Below are positions 1-9,920 of a stretch of DNA of 64,000 nucleotides, piece after piece. The DNA is from Bugulina stolonifera (Eukaryota > Bryozoa > Gymnolaemata > Cheilostomatida > Bugulidae). The notes below the pieces were generated by a model. That model was not told the origin of the DNA. It ran no database searches and saw nothing but the letters and a program-made list of their open reading frames with translations. Every line of letters begins with the position of its first letter. Position 1 is the stretch's first letter. Location: contig OW285197.1 in assembly GCA_935421135.1 (NCBI GenBank), positions 1,925,068 through 1,989,067 on the forward strand, given 5' to 3'. A program made the position numbers and the translations under genes.

Positions 1-472
1 TATGTATAATTGTAAACTAATACATGTATGTGATAGTTGTGTATTGTGTAGGTGACAATGAACTCAAACTAATAGTGCACTGTGAATACACAGTGATACA
101 ATTATATAGATATACTATTGTGTGCAGTGTGTGTATATAGACTAATCTAACAACAAGAGCACAACATGTACCAGGAAGGACAGCTAATCAGCTTGACTGT
201 CCAGTGGAGGTAGGAGCAGGTCAACGCAATAAGAGATGTACATTAGATAGAACCCAAAACTGTGAAGTCCAGCACCATGTGGGTCAAGGTAGAATGGGAG
301 CGACATGTCTATATGGACGGCTGAGATAATTCAACCATCCCTTACAGGACCACTGGTGCTGGTAGAACTGGTTATTCAGTTGATCATGACAGCGACTGTA
401 TGCTGGGTAGCCTAGGTACCACAGTTGTACTGACCCAAGTGGCGGTTGGGGGGGGGGGAGGGTTAGACTCAC

Positions 473-1170
473 GTGATCTGATACGGGCTCCTCACTCTTC
501 ACTTCACTACCAGGTTTGATAATCATCTCTTCTATAAAGCTCTGGTATGCAGCTCTCTGCTTACTGAGTGTGTCCTCCCAGTCGGCTCTCTTGCGCGGGA
601 GGTAGTATAACATCAGTTTCCATGACAACGACCGGATTCCCTTTACATCCGGACAACCTGAGAGTACATTGTATACTATGTAAACAATTGGTACAGAGGC
701 AGTGGACAAGTGGGCCAAGTATGAACTTACATAGGTCAGGCAATAGAGGATTGGGTAGTCCTCCTATTTCTCATTATGTTCACACCTTCTCCCTAGTTAC
801 ACTTTCCCACTAAAAATTTTAACCATGTAACTGTCTTAACATTCCCTTACTAACCCATAGTGCGAAGTAAATGTTAGAATCTAAGGCTAGTAATGAGTGC
901 AAATGATTAATATGAATGGTTCTAGTACAGGAGTTGTGCCAAAAGTAAGCAAAGATGATATGCCATGGGTATTGGGTAGCCTGAAGCACCAAGTCACTCA
1001 GAATGCATTGAAATTGGATAATCACTAGCAGTAAGTCACGTGATCCAATAGGAGTATTTAAGAGACATTCTACAGACAGCAATGACGTCTCACCCCCATT
1101 AAAGCATAGCTTAGAGAGCTCTTTGAGATTGACACTGTCCTGACTCAGTAACTTCTCAAACTCGTTTATC
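473..1170 (-). CDS. TBC1D13: TBC1D13-like RabGAP, two N-terminal exons (partial)
   Basis: Two minus-strand exons are visible: 1170-1094 and 657-473. The first follows a TTTCAG acceptor and encodes RINEFEKLLSQDSVNLKELS followed by KLCFNG. It ends at GGGG|GTGAGA in phase 1. The second follows CTCTCAG, keeps the frame, encodes a stretch with IRSLSWKLMLYYLPRKR and SFIEEMIIKPGSE, and ends at a GTGAGT donor. This is the start of a TBC (Tre-2/Bub2/Cdc16) domain. The WKLxLxYLPxxR and EMIIxPG pattern is typical of TBC1D13, a GTPase-activating protein reported to act on Rab35 in membrane traffic. The start-codon exon was not found upstream of 1170. The catalytic Arg and Gln fingers would lie in exons beyond position 1, outside the window. 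The family call rests on these roughly 87 residues. Confidence 0.75.
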
Positions 1171-1368
1171 CTGAAATCAAAATAAAACACAATATACATA
1201 TGGGAGCAGAAGTTGAGGTGAGAGGACTTGCTGTGAGCTGACTACTAAGCTGCTCACTGGGCGGTCAACCCAAAGCTAGGAGGGCAGATTACAGATAAGG
1301 TACTGTATGCTGGTGGAGCTAGCAACTACCCTCTGTACTAAATAATAACTGCTGAATATATAGTAGAG

Positions 1369-2205
1369 CGGGGTAAGTTGGACAATTTTAGGTTTTTCAG
1401 GAATAACACAAATCCTACAGCTCATAGCATAATCATTTAGTGCATAGAGGTACTTTGATATATTGCCCCACTATAGCCTGAAGCGTATACATGTACACGG
1501 GTAAGTAAGCATAGCGTGGTTATCCATGATTTAGGTGTGTATGTCAAACATCCCAACTTGCCCGTTGACGGAATAAAGTTGATCCAACCTGCTTCTTTCA
1601 TTCGGTACTAATTACTTTTCCTGGGTCTTGAACAGTTTAAATTTAAATATTTACACATGGAAGTCCCAGAATTTTTTAACATTTGATTGAATTATTGATT
1701 ATTTATAATATGTGATTGAATTATTCCTTGGTAGGCTACTTTCTCAAAGGATGCTATACATCTGGGGGAGGCTTGGAAACCAAGGGTTGGGTAACAAGAA
1801 GTATCTAGAGACTTTGATTTTATAGCCTGCTTGTCTGGTTTGAAAAAGAAAAGAGAATCCTGGAAACTTTACAACTAGTTTATACCTAATACCCCACTGG
1901 ATTATTAGCTTAGTGCAGTCTGATAGTGTTAGCCTACTTGGTATGATGCTTCAAAAGCTTTATAACAATAGATCAGGTTTGACCAATTTCTAGTACCAGT
2001 AATATTGACACTACTTATAACACCTTTCAAACAAGAAATTGTAGTTGTCTGTCTACTTTAAACACCCTCCAAGACTCGTCAATCAACTTTTAGTTTGATA
2101 TAGGTGAAATTACAGTGATTTTATGGGCTTGTATCATTCCATAAATATAATTTGTTATCACAAATGGGCAAGTTGTGTGTCCCCACAATTTACCTTACAC
2201 TCCTG
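1369..2205 (-). mobile_element. Degenerate copy of the pogo-like transposon found intact at 9921-12028
   Basis: The left edge, GAGCGGGGTAAGTTGG near 1371, is the reverse complement of the right terminal repeat of the element at 9921-12028. Similarity continues in the same inverted order. The CTGAAGC block near 1480 matches 11910. The CATCCCAACTTGCCCG block near 1550 matches 11825. The TTTTCCTGGGT block near 1617 matches the transposase remnant near 11000. Positions 1716-1930 match 10735-10890. A large internal part is missing, so this is a deleted, diverged copy. The right boundary is a guess: a faint terminal motif may lie near 2180. Confidence 0.55.
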
Positions 2206-2273
2206 TCTTTTGCAAAAAAAAAACAATATATATCAGGCCTACTACAATTTTTAAATTAAACTATAATTTTGAG

Positions 2274-2502
2274 TTGTGACCCAGGCACTCAATTTTGGAC
2301 CTCGTGCGCACATAGTCCTCAGATTTGGAGGGCTCCGAGCAGTGCAGTGGAAGTTATAGAGTTTTCAGATTTTCAGATTAGACAAAAAGCCAAATACTGA
2401 AAATTGTTGCGCTAGCTCTACTACTTTCCCTGCCCTGTTAGGAGCCCTCCAAATTTGAGGACTACGTGCGCACGGTGTCTGAAAATGAGCACCTGGGTCA
2501 CA
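2274..2502. mobile_element. MITE-like inverted repeat, about 229 bp
   Basis: About 60-bp arms at 2274-2335 and 2440-2502 pair as an imperfect inverted repeat. Outer ends are TGTGACCCAGG and CCTGGGTCACA; inner ends are GGAGGGCTCC and GGAGCCCTCC. There is no coding capacity. A clear target duplication was not found, so the transposon family is open. Confidence 0.6.
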
Positions 2503-4239
2503 TAGCCTACATATAAATATATTTTTGTGTTTTCCTGTTTGGTGATATTCACATACTTGCACTAACTTGCCTCAAAAATTTTAGAAATGACTTGACTTGT
2601 TCACTTGCAAGTTGACTTGCACCCAACTTTGGATGATAGTATAGTAGCCTACACTCAAAATTGCCTAACAGCACAAACAGCAAAGTGTCTCTTTGGTAAT
2701 AGTGATAGTAAAAGTAAATGTGTTATAATATTTCTTCCGCATTTAATAGTATTCAATAACCTACAATAATTCAGTTGTGAATGAATGGGGCAATACATCT
2801 CTGTTGCAATGCAACTGTTCACTGTAATATATTCATATTGGGGCATTTGATTTACTATTCTATAATGTAATAATTTTAATCATTGTTACAATATTATAAT
2901 AATGATTTTATTATAATAATGATTATTAATAATTAATTAATATTATAATTATATTTCATTTACTACAGTCGAGTCTAGACAAGTCACAATAGAATAGCCA
3001 ATAGTAAAAGTAAAGTATAGTATAGCAAGGAGTAAGACTCCTTGAGTATAATATACTATACTCCTTGAGTATAGTTATAGTTATAGTTTTATGGTTTTTT
3101 ATTAGCAAAATCAATGTTGTTGAGGTAAAAACTAACTATGATCGTCATGATCATAGGTCATTTGAATTACATTTATTTATATTCACAAATCATCTAACTA
3201 CTTTTTACTTGAATTATAATCAAAATGCCCCACCTCTTCTTGTGTCCTTCCATGTTGATGTCCGTTTATAAATAAATAAAAGTTCAGTGATGTGCCGAAC
3301 AGAACCCAGCAGGTTGGTTATCGCTCTATGCTTGCACATTGGAACACATACCTGCTGCTGATGGCCTTAGTTCTACTTTTTTAAACAATGGGGTTGTCCG
3401 CCTGATAACCATAAAGATATAGAAAACTCTTTCAAAATCCTTCTTTTAATTATAACCTCGCATGCTAAATGTTAGAATTTAAGCAAGCTTTTATCACAAC
3501 TTTATAAAAATTAAAATTAAAACTTTTATAATTATTATATAGTACTAAAATTTTAATGCATAATCTTGTTTTAACAAGAATTGTGAGTTTAAAACACGAC
3601 GAGAGTATAAGACCAGTTCCGATCGCCACTCCATGCCTTCTTGACACAATCTTTTACACGACTATTTCGGATTTCCTTATTTTTTGGGTTTTCTTCCTCT
3701 TTCATGTTGTTGTCTCAATATCAATGCTAAGCTAAGGTACTATGTGGTATATGTAACAAGTTACCAGTTCAAAAACTAGGCCCAACATTTTTTAGTGTAG
3801 TGTTGCAAACTTGCAAACGGGTTTCAATTCATGATGATGATTAAAAATTAATTTTTCCTTAAATATAATTAATCATATAAAATAATCATGATGAAACCTG
3901 TTTGCAACACATTATTCATAATGATTAAAAGGCCCTCTAACTTTGAAAGGGCAATAATTATTCGAATAATATACTTGTTTCATTTATAATTACCGTGAAT
4001 TTAAATTTTTAAAAAAATATTTTTATATTAAAGCCACGCAAAATTAGTAAAGTATATTTAATTTCCTATTTTGATTTACTTTGTAATAGATTTGATTGCT
4101 GCCATTCTTTTCCTCTAATCTCAAAGATACAAGACCTTATTTTTGTATTTATCATAACCCTTTTATTATCTTCGAGATTATAAATATCTTTATCTTCTTA
4201 TTGGCCATAACGTGGACCAATAAGATTGTCATAATTTGC
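2503..4239. other. AT-rich intergenic DNA without a gene
   Basis: No exon-like ORF is seen. The stretch holds very AT-rich DNA (2870-2960), a short inverted repeat around 3030-3075 (ACTCCTTGAGTAT), and an imperfect palindrome at 3800-3910 whose outer arms read GTGTTGCAAAC and GTTTGCAACAC. Part of 3450-4239 may belong to the 5' LTR of the following gypsy element, but without a second LTR this cannot be fixed. Confidence 0.5.
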
Positions 4240-4424
4240 ATAACTACATGTATATAAAGAGGTGATTTTTGTTCTGTTGATCAGTTTTGAGTTTATCGCT
4301 CATACTCATTTTTTTCTTTCCAGGTTACAAATAAAATATCATCAAAAGTCCTAAATCACTCAATACTGATATTTAGGCCGAACCTCAAGAGCAAGAATAG
4401 CACAGTTGGCGACTCCGGTGGGAC
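4240..4424 (+). promoter_or_regulatory. Putative R/U5 end of 5' LTR and primer-binding site
   Basis: TATATAAAG at 4251-4259 could drive element transcription and AATAAA at 4330-4335 could serve polyadenylation in the LTR. The LTR seems to end in CACA at 4401-4404. It is followed after two bases by TGGCGACTCCGGTGGGAC, in the position and form of a tRNA-primed minus-strand start site. The tRNA was not identified. Confidence 0.5.
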
Positions 4425-4595
4425 TGCTTCAAGAGCAGACAACTTTGGACAGAGTTCCTACTATACTGAGCGGTAGGACTGCTTCAAGAGCAGACAACTT
4501 TGGACAGAGTTCCTACTATACTGAGCGGGAGGACTGCTTCAAGAGCAGACAACTTTGGTGAATCAGAAGTTATCCCTGCTATACTTAGCGGTAGG
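4422..4595 (+). repeat. Three 55-bp direct repeats in the retrotransposon leader
   Basis: Units start at 4422, 4477 and 4532, each beginning GACTGCTTCAAGAGCAGAC. The third diverges after about 28 bp. Each unit holds a small TGCT...AGCA hairpin. They lie between the primer-binding site and gag, where packaging signals sit in retroelements. That role is inference. Confidence 0.8.
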
Positions 4596-4813
4596 GACAG
4601 GTTAATACCTTTAATCCCTAGGTACACTGGGCTTTGGTACAACCTTGAGTTGTATATCGGCTACAGAAAACCGTATTGGGTGTTCCCTGGCAACCCTCAC
4701 TTGCCTGTTGGAACTACTGGTATTAACTCACTCAGAGTGAGGGGGTTGGTAGTTCAAGGAACACCATACCTATCAGCAAAAACTGCTAGAAGAGCAGATA
4801 AATACAACTTACA

Positions 4814-5800
4814 ATGCCGAAGACTAGGAAAAGCAAGAATATGGTGGATACAGAGACCACCGAATCGACACTGTTACTTGAAGAATTGAAAAAAGTTCGC
4901 CAGGACATGACCACGATACAGTTGGAACAAAAAAATCTCAGGAAAATAGTAAATGACACAGTTAATGAAAACCATAATACTCCAAATTCTACTCTTAACA
5001 CAAATATGAATGCCAACGTGAGTTCTACAAGTCCAGCTCATGAAGTAGAATACGTAGATCCGGTATTTCAACCATCCGCCACTTCAGCTCCAACTTACAA
5101 ATATAAGGCATCTATCTGTCCGTTACCCTCTTTTCATGGCAGTGATGGTCTGAAGAAGTTCCTTAGTAACTTCAGGGACGTATGTAGACTAAATGGTTGG
5201 CATCTACAAAATGAACAAGGACTATGGTTGAAAATGTGCTTACAAGGTAAAGCAAGGGATGTATTATACGATGATACCAACGATCCTGGTGTTATTAGCA
5301 ATAGGCTACAGGCTCGATTCGGCGAACAGTTATTAAAGAAACGATATGAACTTGCTCTACCCAGAAGGAAACGAAAACCTGAGACACTGGCAGATTTAGC
5401 CAGTGACATTAGAAACATGGTAAACATTGTTTATGAAGAGCTAGATTTTGATACAAGGGAAAAGATGGCAGTAAAACATTTCATAATGGCTCTGGAATCC
5501 CCAATAACACAATACGAATTATTATTGAGGACAGAACTAACTCTAGAAGGAGTTTTAGACGCTGCCCAGCTCCGAGAAGTATATTTCGGAAAAGAAACTC
5601 CCTGGGACAACCCCTCCCAGCGCTCTGTTCAAACTGAGAGGAAAATGCCCCCACTAACTATGACAGACCGATCAGAAAACAGAAATTCTAGAAATTGTAA
5701 ACATTGTGGGGGAAATCATCCAGCCTACATCTGTCAACCTTGCCGCCATTGTAAAGGAGCACATTATGACCACAAATGTCCTAGTTTACAGGGAAACTAG
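4814..5800 (+). CDS. gag: Gypsy gag polyprotein
   Basis: The 328-residue ORF has a coiled, charged N-terminus (about residues 10-50) and a retrotransposon capsid-like helical region from about 100 to 250. At its C-terminus are two zinc knuckles of the form C-x2-C-x3-H-x4-C (CKHCGGNHPAYIC and CRHCKGAHYDHKC). It would form the nucleocapsid shell that packages element RNA. ATG 4814 is the first in-frame start after the leader. The ORF stops at TAG, and pol begins 114 bases downstream in the -1 frame. Expression of pol could therefore use frameshifting or reinitiation; neither is proven here. Confidence 0.85.
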   Translation: MPKTRKSKNMVDTETTESTLLLEELKKVRQDMTTIQLEQKNLRKIVNDTVNENHNTPNSTLNTNMNANVSSTSPAHEVEYVDPVFQPSATSAPTYKYKASICPLPSFHGSDGLKKFLSNFRDVCRLNGWHLQNEQGLWLKMCLQGKARDVLYDDTNDPGVISNRLQARFGEQLLKKRYELALPRRKRKPETLADLASDIRNMVNIVYEELDFDTREKMAVKHFIMALESPITQYELLLRTELTLEGVLDAAQLREVYFGKETPWDNPSQRSVQTERKMPPLTMTDRSENRNSRNCKHCGGNHPAYICQPCRHCKGAHYDHKCPSLQGN

Positions 5801-5913
5801 CAACCCCAACCAAACCGCCCACCTGGAAGGGGACCAATAATACTCGGGCCACCAACATAACATCTATTTACGAACAACAAAAGCTACAAACTTTACAAGA
5901 GATAAAACAATAT

Positions 5914-8550
5914 ATGAATCCTACCAGTCCCAAAGAAAATACTGAATACAAAGATGACAAATCCCCCTACTTAGAAGTAGAAATCAATAATCACAAGTGT
6001 GTTTTCCTCCTAGATACCGGTGCCACTCACACAATCATGTCTCGTCAATATGCTGAACAAATCGGTATATTGAATCTTACAGGATACACACCAGATACTA
6101 TCTGGGAAGGAAAGGCAGTAAACGGTGAACCTATTATCTGCTATGGATCAATTCAAACCATTATCAAGCTAGGAAATAAACAGGAAACTTGCAACATCAT
6201 CATATCTGACATCACTGATGTCGGAATATTTGGAATGGATTCTATAACTAAATTTGGTTGCAAGATAGATTTCACAGAGATGATCTTACAGGTACAAGAC
6301 AAAAGTTTACCCATGTTGAGTAAAACCGGTTACAGACTAAAAACCCGCTGTGTTATTAGCAGGAAAATAACCATACCTCCGATGAGAGAGACTTTGATTC
6401 CAGTAGAAAAACAACATCATACGGATGATCCAGTAGGCATGATCGAACCTGTCCATGATCATCCGTTATATAAAGAAGGACTACTAGTATCTAGGTGTTT
6501 GGTAAACAATAAAGCTCTCATAGCACGAGTAGCCAACACCTCTAAACACCCCATAACTCTCCAGGAACAACAGATTATCTGCAATTTTATATCAAATTCG
6601 GTCTTACAAATAGAAAGTCCTACCAATATAGATTTACAACACACAACGTCGGAAGAAACGTTGCCAGAACACTTACACTGTTTACTGGATAGCATACCCA
6701 AATCAGTAACACAGAATACTCAAAGTCAAGTAAAGAAGTTACTTCACTCCTACCAAGATATATTCTCTACAGGTCCAACTGATATGGGTCGAACAAATAT
6801 ACTGGAACATGAAATAAAGTTACAACCAGGAAGTAAACCAATCAAAATTCCTCCCTATCGGAGTGGATTTCACAATAACCAGGAAATTGAAAAACATATC
6901 CAAGATCTTATCGAACCAACCACCAGCCCATATAGCTCACCAGTGATTTTAGTAGCAAAAAAAGACGGCACCACCAGGTTTGTAATAGATTACCGACAAC
7001 TAAATAAACATACGGTTATTGATGCTTACCGTCTCCCAAGAATAGACGACAGCTTAGAAGCTCTTGGTGGAGCACGAATCTTCTCCACGTTTGACTTGCT
7101 CAGTGGATTTTGGCAGGTACCTCTGTCACAGGATGCAAAAGACAAAGCAGCATTTTGCACCAGGTCTGGATTGTATACATGGAAATGTATGCCTCTGGGA
7201 CTGGCCGGTAGTCCCGCCACTTTTGAGAGACTAATGGAACTAGTCATGCAGGGCCTACAATGGCAAATCATGCTCATATACCTAGATGATATTATATGCT
7301 TTTCTACAACTGAACAAGAACATATAGAACGACTACAACTCATATTTGAACGATTGAGAAAAGCAAATCTGAAAATCAAAGTTAGTAAATCTAAGATCTT
7401 TCAGGAAGAGGTAAAATATCTTGGACACATAATCTCACCTCAAGGGATTAAAACTGACCCTGATAAAATACTTGCAGTTAAAAATCTCCCAACACCTACC
7501 AACAAAAAGGAACTTCGCTCAGTTTTGAGACTAACAGGATACTACCGCCGTTTTATACCTGAATATGCAAATATAACCAGACCACTAGTCTCACTAACCA
7601 AGAAGAAAACAAATTTCAAATGGAACTCTGGCCATGAACTGGCTTTCAATCAGTTAAAAAATGTTATGACCAGTCCATCAACCTTGGCCTACCCAGATTT
7701 TCAGAAACAATTTATCCTCGACACAGATTGTTCAGGAATAGCCATGGGGGCAGTCTTATCTCAGAAAGATACCGAAGGATATGAACGCCCCATAGGATAC
7801 TTTAGTAAAGCCCTTAATCCGGCCCAACAAAGATATGCCATCACTAAACAGGAAATGTGTGGAATGGTAGAAGCCATACGACACTTCAAACCTTACCTCA
7901 TAGGTTCAAAATTTTTATGCCGGGTAGACCACCACTCTCTGTTATGGCTAACCAATCTGAAGAATCCTACTGGGATAATCGCTCGATGGCTTCAAACTTT
8001 GGCTGAGTTCCAGTTCGAAGTAATACATAGACCTGGAAAAATACATCTAAATGCTGATGCACTATCACGGTTACCATATACTACCACTTCTATAGAAGAT
8101 GAACACTCATATCAGGATTCATTAAAAAAGCAAGTTGAACAAAGTATCAAAATTAGAGGTCTACAAGTACAATCTATCAGCATTCAAACTACAGATATCA
8201 GCCAAGCCCAACATTCTGATCCCGAACTTATACCCATCATACATATAATAAAAGGAAATTCCACACCTACCCATAACGAAATCAAACAATTTCCACGTGC
8301 TACCAGATTCTACATCGGAAAACTATCCAGTTTAATACTGAAGAATGAAGTACTTACCGAAAAAAATGGTGACACCTGCAGAATTATTATACCATCCAAA
8401 CTTCAAAGTACAATAATCAAAAGTTTCCATGATGATGACCATGCTGGAAAAGATCCAACTTTAGCCAAAATATCTCAGTACTATCTATGGTATGCTATGG
8501 CTACAAAAATAAACACATGTACATACATGTGTAATTTGTCAACCGAATAA
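5914..8550 (+). CDS. pol: Gypsy pol: protease, reverse transcriptase, RNase H, start of integrase
   Basis: The 878-residue ORF starts with an aspartic protease (FLLDTGATHTIMS, Asp34). The reverse transcriptase carries FVIDYRQLN and catalytic YLDD at residues 456-459 (codons at 7279-7290). It ends in a connection/RNase H domain with FILDTDCSG and the terminal NADALSRL motif. It then enters the integrase zinc finger, where the His pair is visible (FHDDDHAGK). The frame changes before the two cysteines: a CxxC is read in another frame at 8527-8538. The ORF therefore stops at 8550 and integrase continues in the next ORF. I read this as one broken polyprotein rather than two genes. Confidence 0.9.
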   Translation: MNPTSPKENTEYKDDKSPYLEVEINNHKCVFLLDTGATHTIMSRQYAEQIGILNLTGYTPDTIWEGKAVNGEPIICYGSIQTIIKLGNKQETCNIIISDITDVGIFGMDSITKFGCKIDFTEMILQVQDKSLPMLSKTGYRLKTRCVISRKITIPPMRETLIPVEKQHHTDDPVGMIEPVHDHPLYKEGLLVSRCLVNNKALIARVANTSKHPITLQEQQIICNFISNSVLQIESPTNIDLQHTTSEETLPEHLHCLLDSIPKSVTQNTQSQVKKLLHSYQDIFSTGPTDMGRTNILEHEIKLQPGSKPIKIPPYRSGFHNNQEIEKHIQDLIEPTTSPYSSPVILVAKKDGTTRFVIDYRQLNKHTVIDAYRLPRIDDSLEALGGARIFSTFDLLSGFWQVPLSQDAKDKAAFCTRSGLYTWKCMPLGLAGSPATFERLMELVMQGLQWQIMLIYLDDIICFSTTEQEHIERLQLIFERLRKANLKIKVSKSKIFQEEVKYLGHIISPQGIKTDPDKILAVKNLPTPTNKKELRSVLRLTGYYRRFIPEYANITRPLVSLTKKKTNFKWNSGHELAFNQLKNVMTSPSTLAYPDFQKQFILDTDCSGIAMGAVLSQKDTEGYERPIGYFSKALNPAQQRYAITKQEMCGMVEAIRHFKPYLIGSKFLCRVDHHSLLWLTNLKNPTGIIARWLQTLAEFQFEVIHRPGKIHLNADALSRLPYTTTSIEDEHSYQDSLKKQVEQSIKIRGLQVQSISIQTTDISQAQHSDPELIPIIHIIKGNSTPTHNEIKQFPRATRFYIGKLSSLILKNEVLTEKNGDTCRIIIPSKLQSTIIKSFHDDDHAGKDPTLAKISQYYLWYAMATKINTCTYMCNLSTE

Positions 8551-8584
8551 ACTAACATCAGTCAGCAAAACATCCAAGAAAACC

Positions 8585-9574
8585 TTGAAGGTTGGTACCA
8601 TCATGGACCAAGTATCTATTGACCTTGTAGGACCATTTCCACAGACCACTAAAGAAAACACCATCATATTGGTAGCAATAGATCATTTTTCTAAATGGGC
8701 AGAAGCATATGCCTTACCTCACGCCACTGCTGAACTTTGTGCTCAAGCTCTCTATGATGGCTTCTTTAGCAGATTCGGGTTTCCACTTACATTACACTCA
8801 GATCGTGGCACAGCTTTCACATCTAACATCTTCAAAGAATTATGCCAGTTAGGCCACACTAAGAAGACCTTTTCTGCACCATATCATCCCACTGGAAACT
8901 CTGTATGTGAAAGAGTCATTGGAACACTGGTAAACATGATCAGAACAAAAGTACATGATACAAACTTTGAATGGGATGAGATCCTGGAAACAGTTATGAT
9001 GGCCTATAGGGCTACACCACACACCAGCACCCGACTATCTCCCAATCAAATAATGGTAGGGAGGAATATACGTCTCCCATACGTTATGTGCCCACAGACT
9101 GATCCTGTTCCAGTAGAACAGTATATTAAAGATCTCAATAACAAACTACAAGCAATATATAATCAAGCTAATATAGAACGAGAACCAGCAAGTTTTGATC
9201 CTCTAATCCACAAACCTTATAGAGAAGGAGATCTAGTATGGGTATTGAGAGCCAAAAGTAAAACTAACAAACCCGGAAAGTTAGAGCCACGGTACATCGG
9301 CCCATACAGCATCAAGGAAGTCCTCGACTATGACACATATATTATCAATGAAAATCTAGACGATGATAGTTCTAAAGACAGAATAGAACATCATGTCAGA
9401 TTGAAAAAATATCGGTCTGATCAATTTCACTTATATTTGTATGCTGCTCTAGTGGTCAAAAATATGTTCATATTACATGCATATTGGAATGGTTTTAAAA
9501 TGGTGGGAAGAATTAGAATACGAATGAAGTTGCAAAGAGCGCTTCAGATTGGATTATCTAAAGAAGGCCTATAA
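8585..9574 (+). pseudogene. pol: Gypsy integrase segment, separated from pol by a frame change; C-terminus replaced by MITE
   Basis: This ORF continues pol in the +1 frame. The integrase core shows the catalytic triad D13 (SIDLVGPF), D73 (LHSDRGTAF) and E109 (SVCERVIGT), with the normal 35-residue D-E spacing. A C-terminal GPY-like module follows (KLEPRYIGPYSI). Residues after about 300 are translated from the palindromic MITE at 9484-9870 and are not native. The nominal ATG is not a true start. The core looks intact, but the element as a whole is inactive because of the upstream frame change and the missing 3' LTR. Confidence 0.85.
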
Positions 9575-9870
9575 AACTTGCTACAAAAAAAAATTTATTA
9601 GAAACCAAATTTTTGTTTCATTCTATGATAAATTATAAACATATAAATACATGTATCCTAACTTATGAAAATACTCAATTATAATTATTACAATAAGTTA
9701 GGATACATGTATATGTTTATAATTTATCATAGAATGAAACAAAAATTTGGTTTCTAATAAATTTTTTTTGTAGCAAGTTTTATAGGCCTTCTTTAGATAA
9801 TCCAATCTGAAGCACTCTTTGCAACTTCATTCGTATTCTAATTCTTCCCACCATTTTAAAACCATTCCAA
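9484..9870. mobile_element. Palindromic MITE (387 bp) with TA target duplication
   Basis: Nearly the whole element is one inverted repeat with arms of about 180 bp meeting near 9680. It begins TTGGAATGG and ends CCATTCCAA, each flanked by TA (9482-9483 and 9871-9872). TA duplication points to the Tc1/mariner group. It is inserted in the gypsy integrase reading frame and supplies that ORF's artificial C-terminus. Confidence 0.85.
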
Positions 9871-9920
9871 TAATAATTCAGTATTTTCATAAGTTGAGTT
9901 ATTTAGCCATTTTCTATCTA

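Larger units (their letters stand above)
4240..9920 (+). mobile_element. Ty3/gypsy LTR retrotransposon without detectable 3' LTR
   Basis: Order along the plus strand: U3/R-like promoter (TATATAAAG at 4251), AATAAA at 4330, a putative LTR end near 4404, a primer-binding-site-like TGGCGACTCCGGTGGGAC at 4407, leader repeats, gag, then pol in the order PR-RT-RH-INT. Gag and pol are separate frames, pol being -1 relative to gag. The polyprotein is broken by a frame change near 8515-8535. A 387-bp MITE sits in the integrase C-terminus at 9484-9870. No direct repeat of the 5' LTR was found downstream, so the 3' end appears lost. Both outer boundaries are approximate. Confidence 0.8.

Noticed and set aside
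284..472. Extension of the TBC-like ORF past its donor
   Set aside because: The GTGAGT donor at 472 and the low-complexity Pro stretch (poly-G on the plus strand) show this is intron.
819..1199. 126-codon minus-strand ORF
   Set aside because: Only 1170-1094 is coding (a TBC1D13-like exon). The rest is flanking intron read open by chance.
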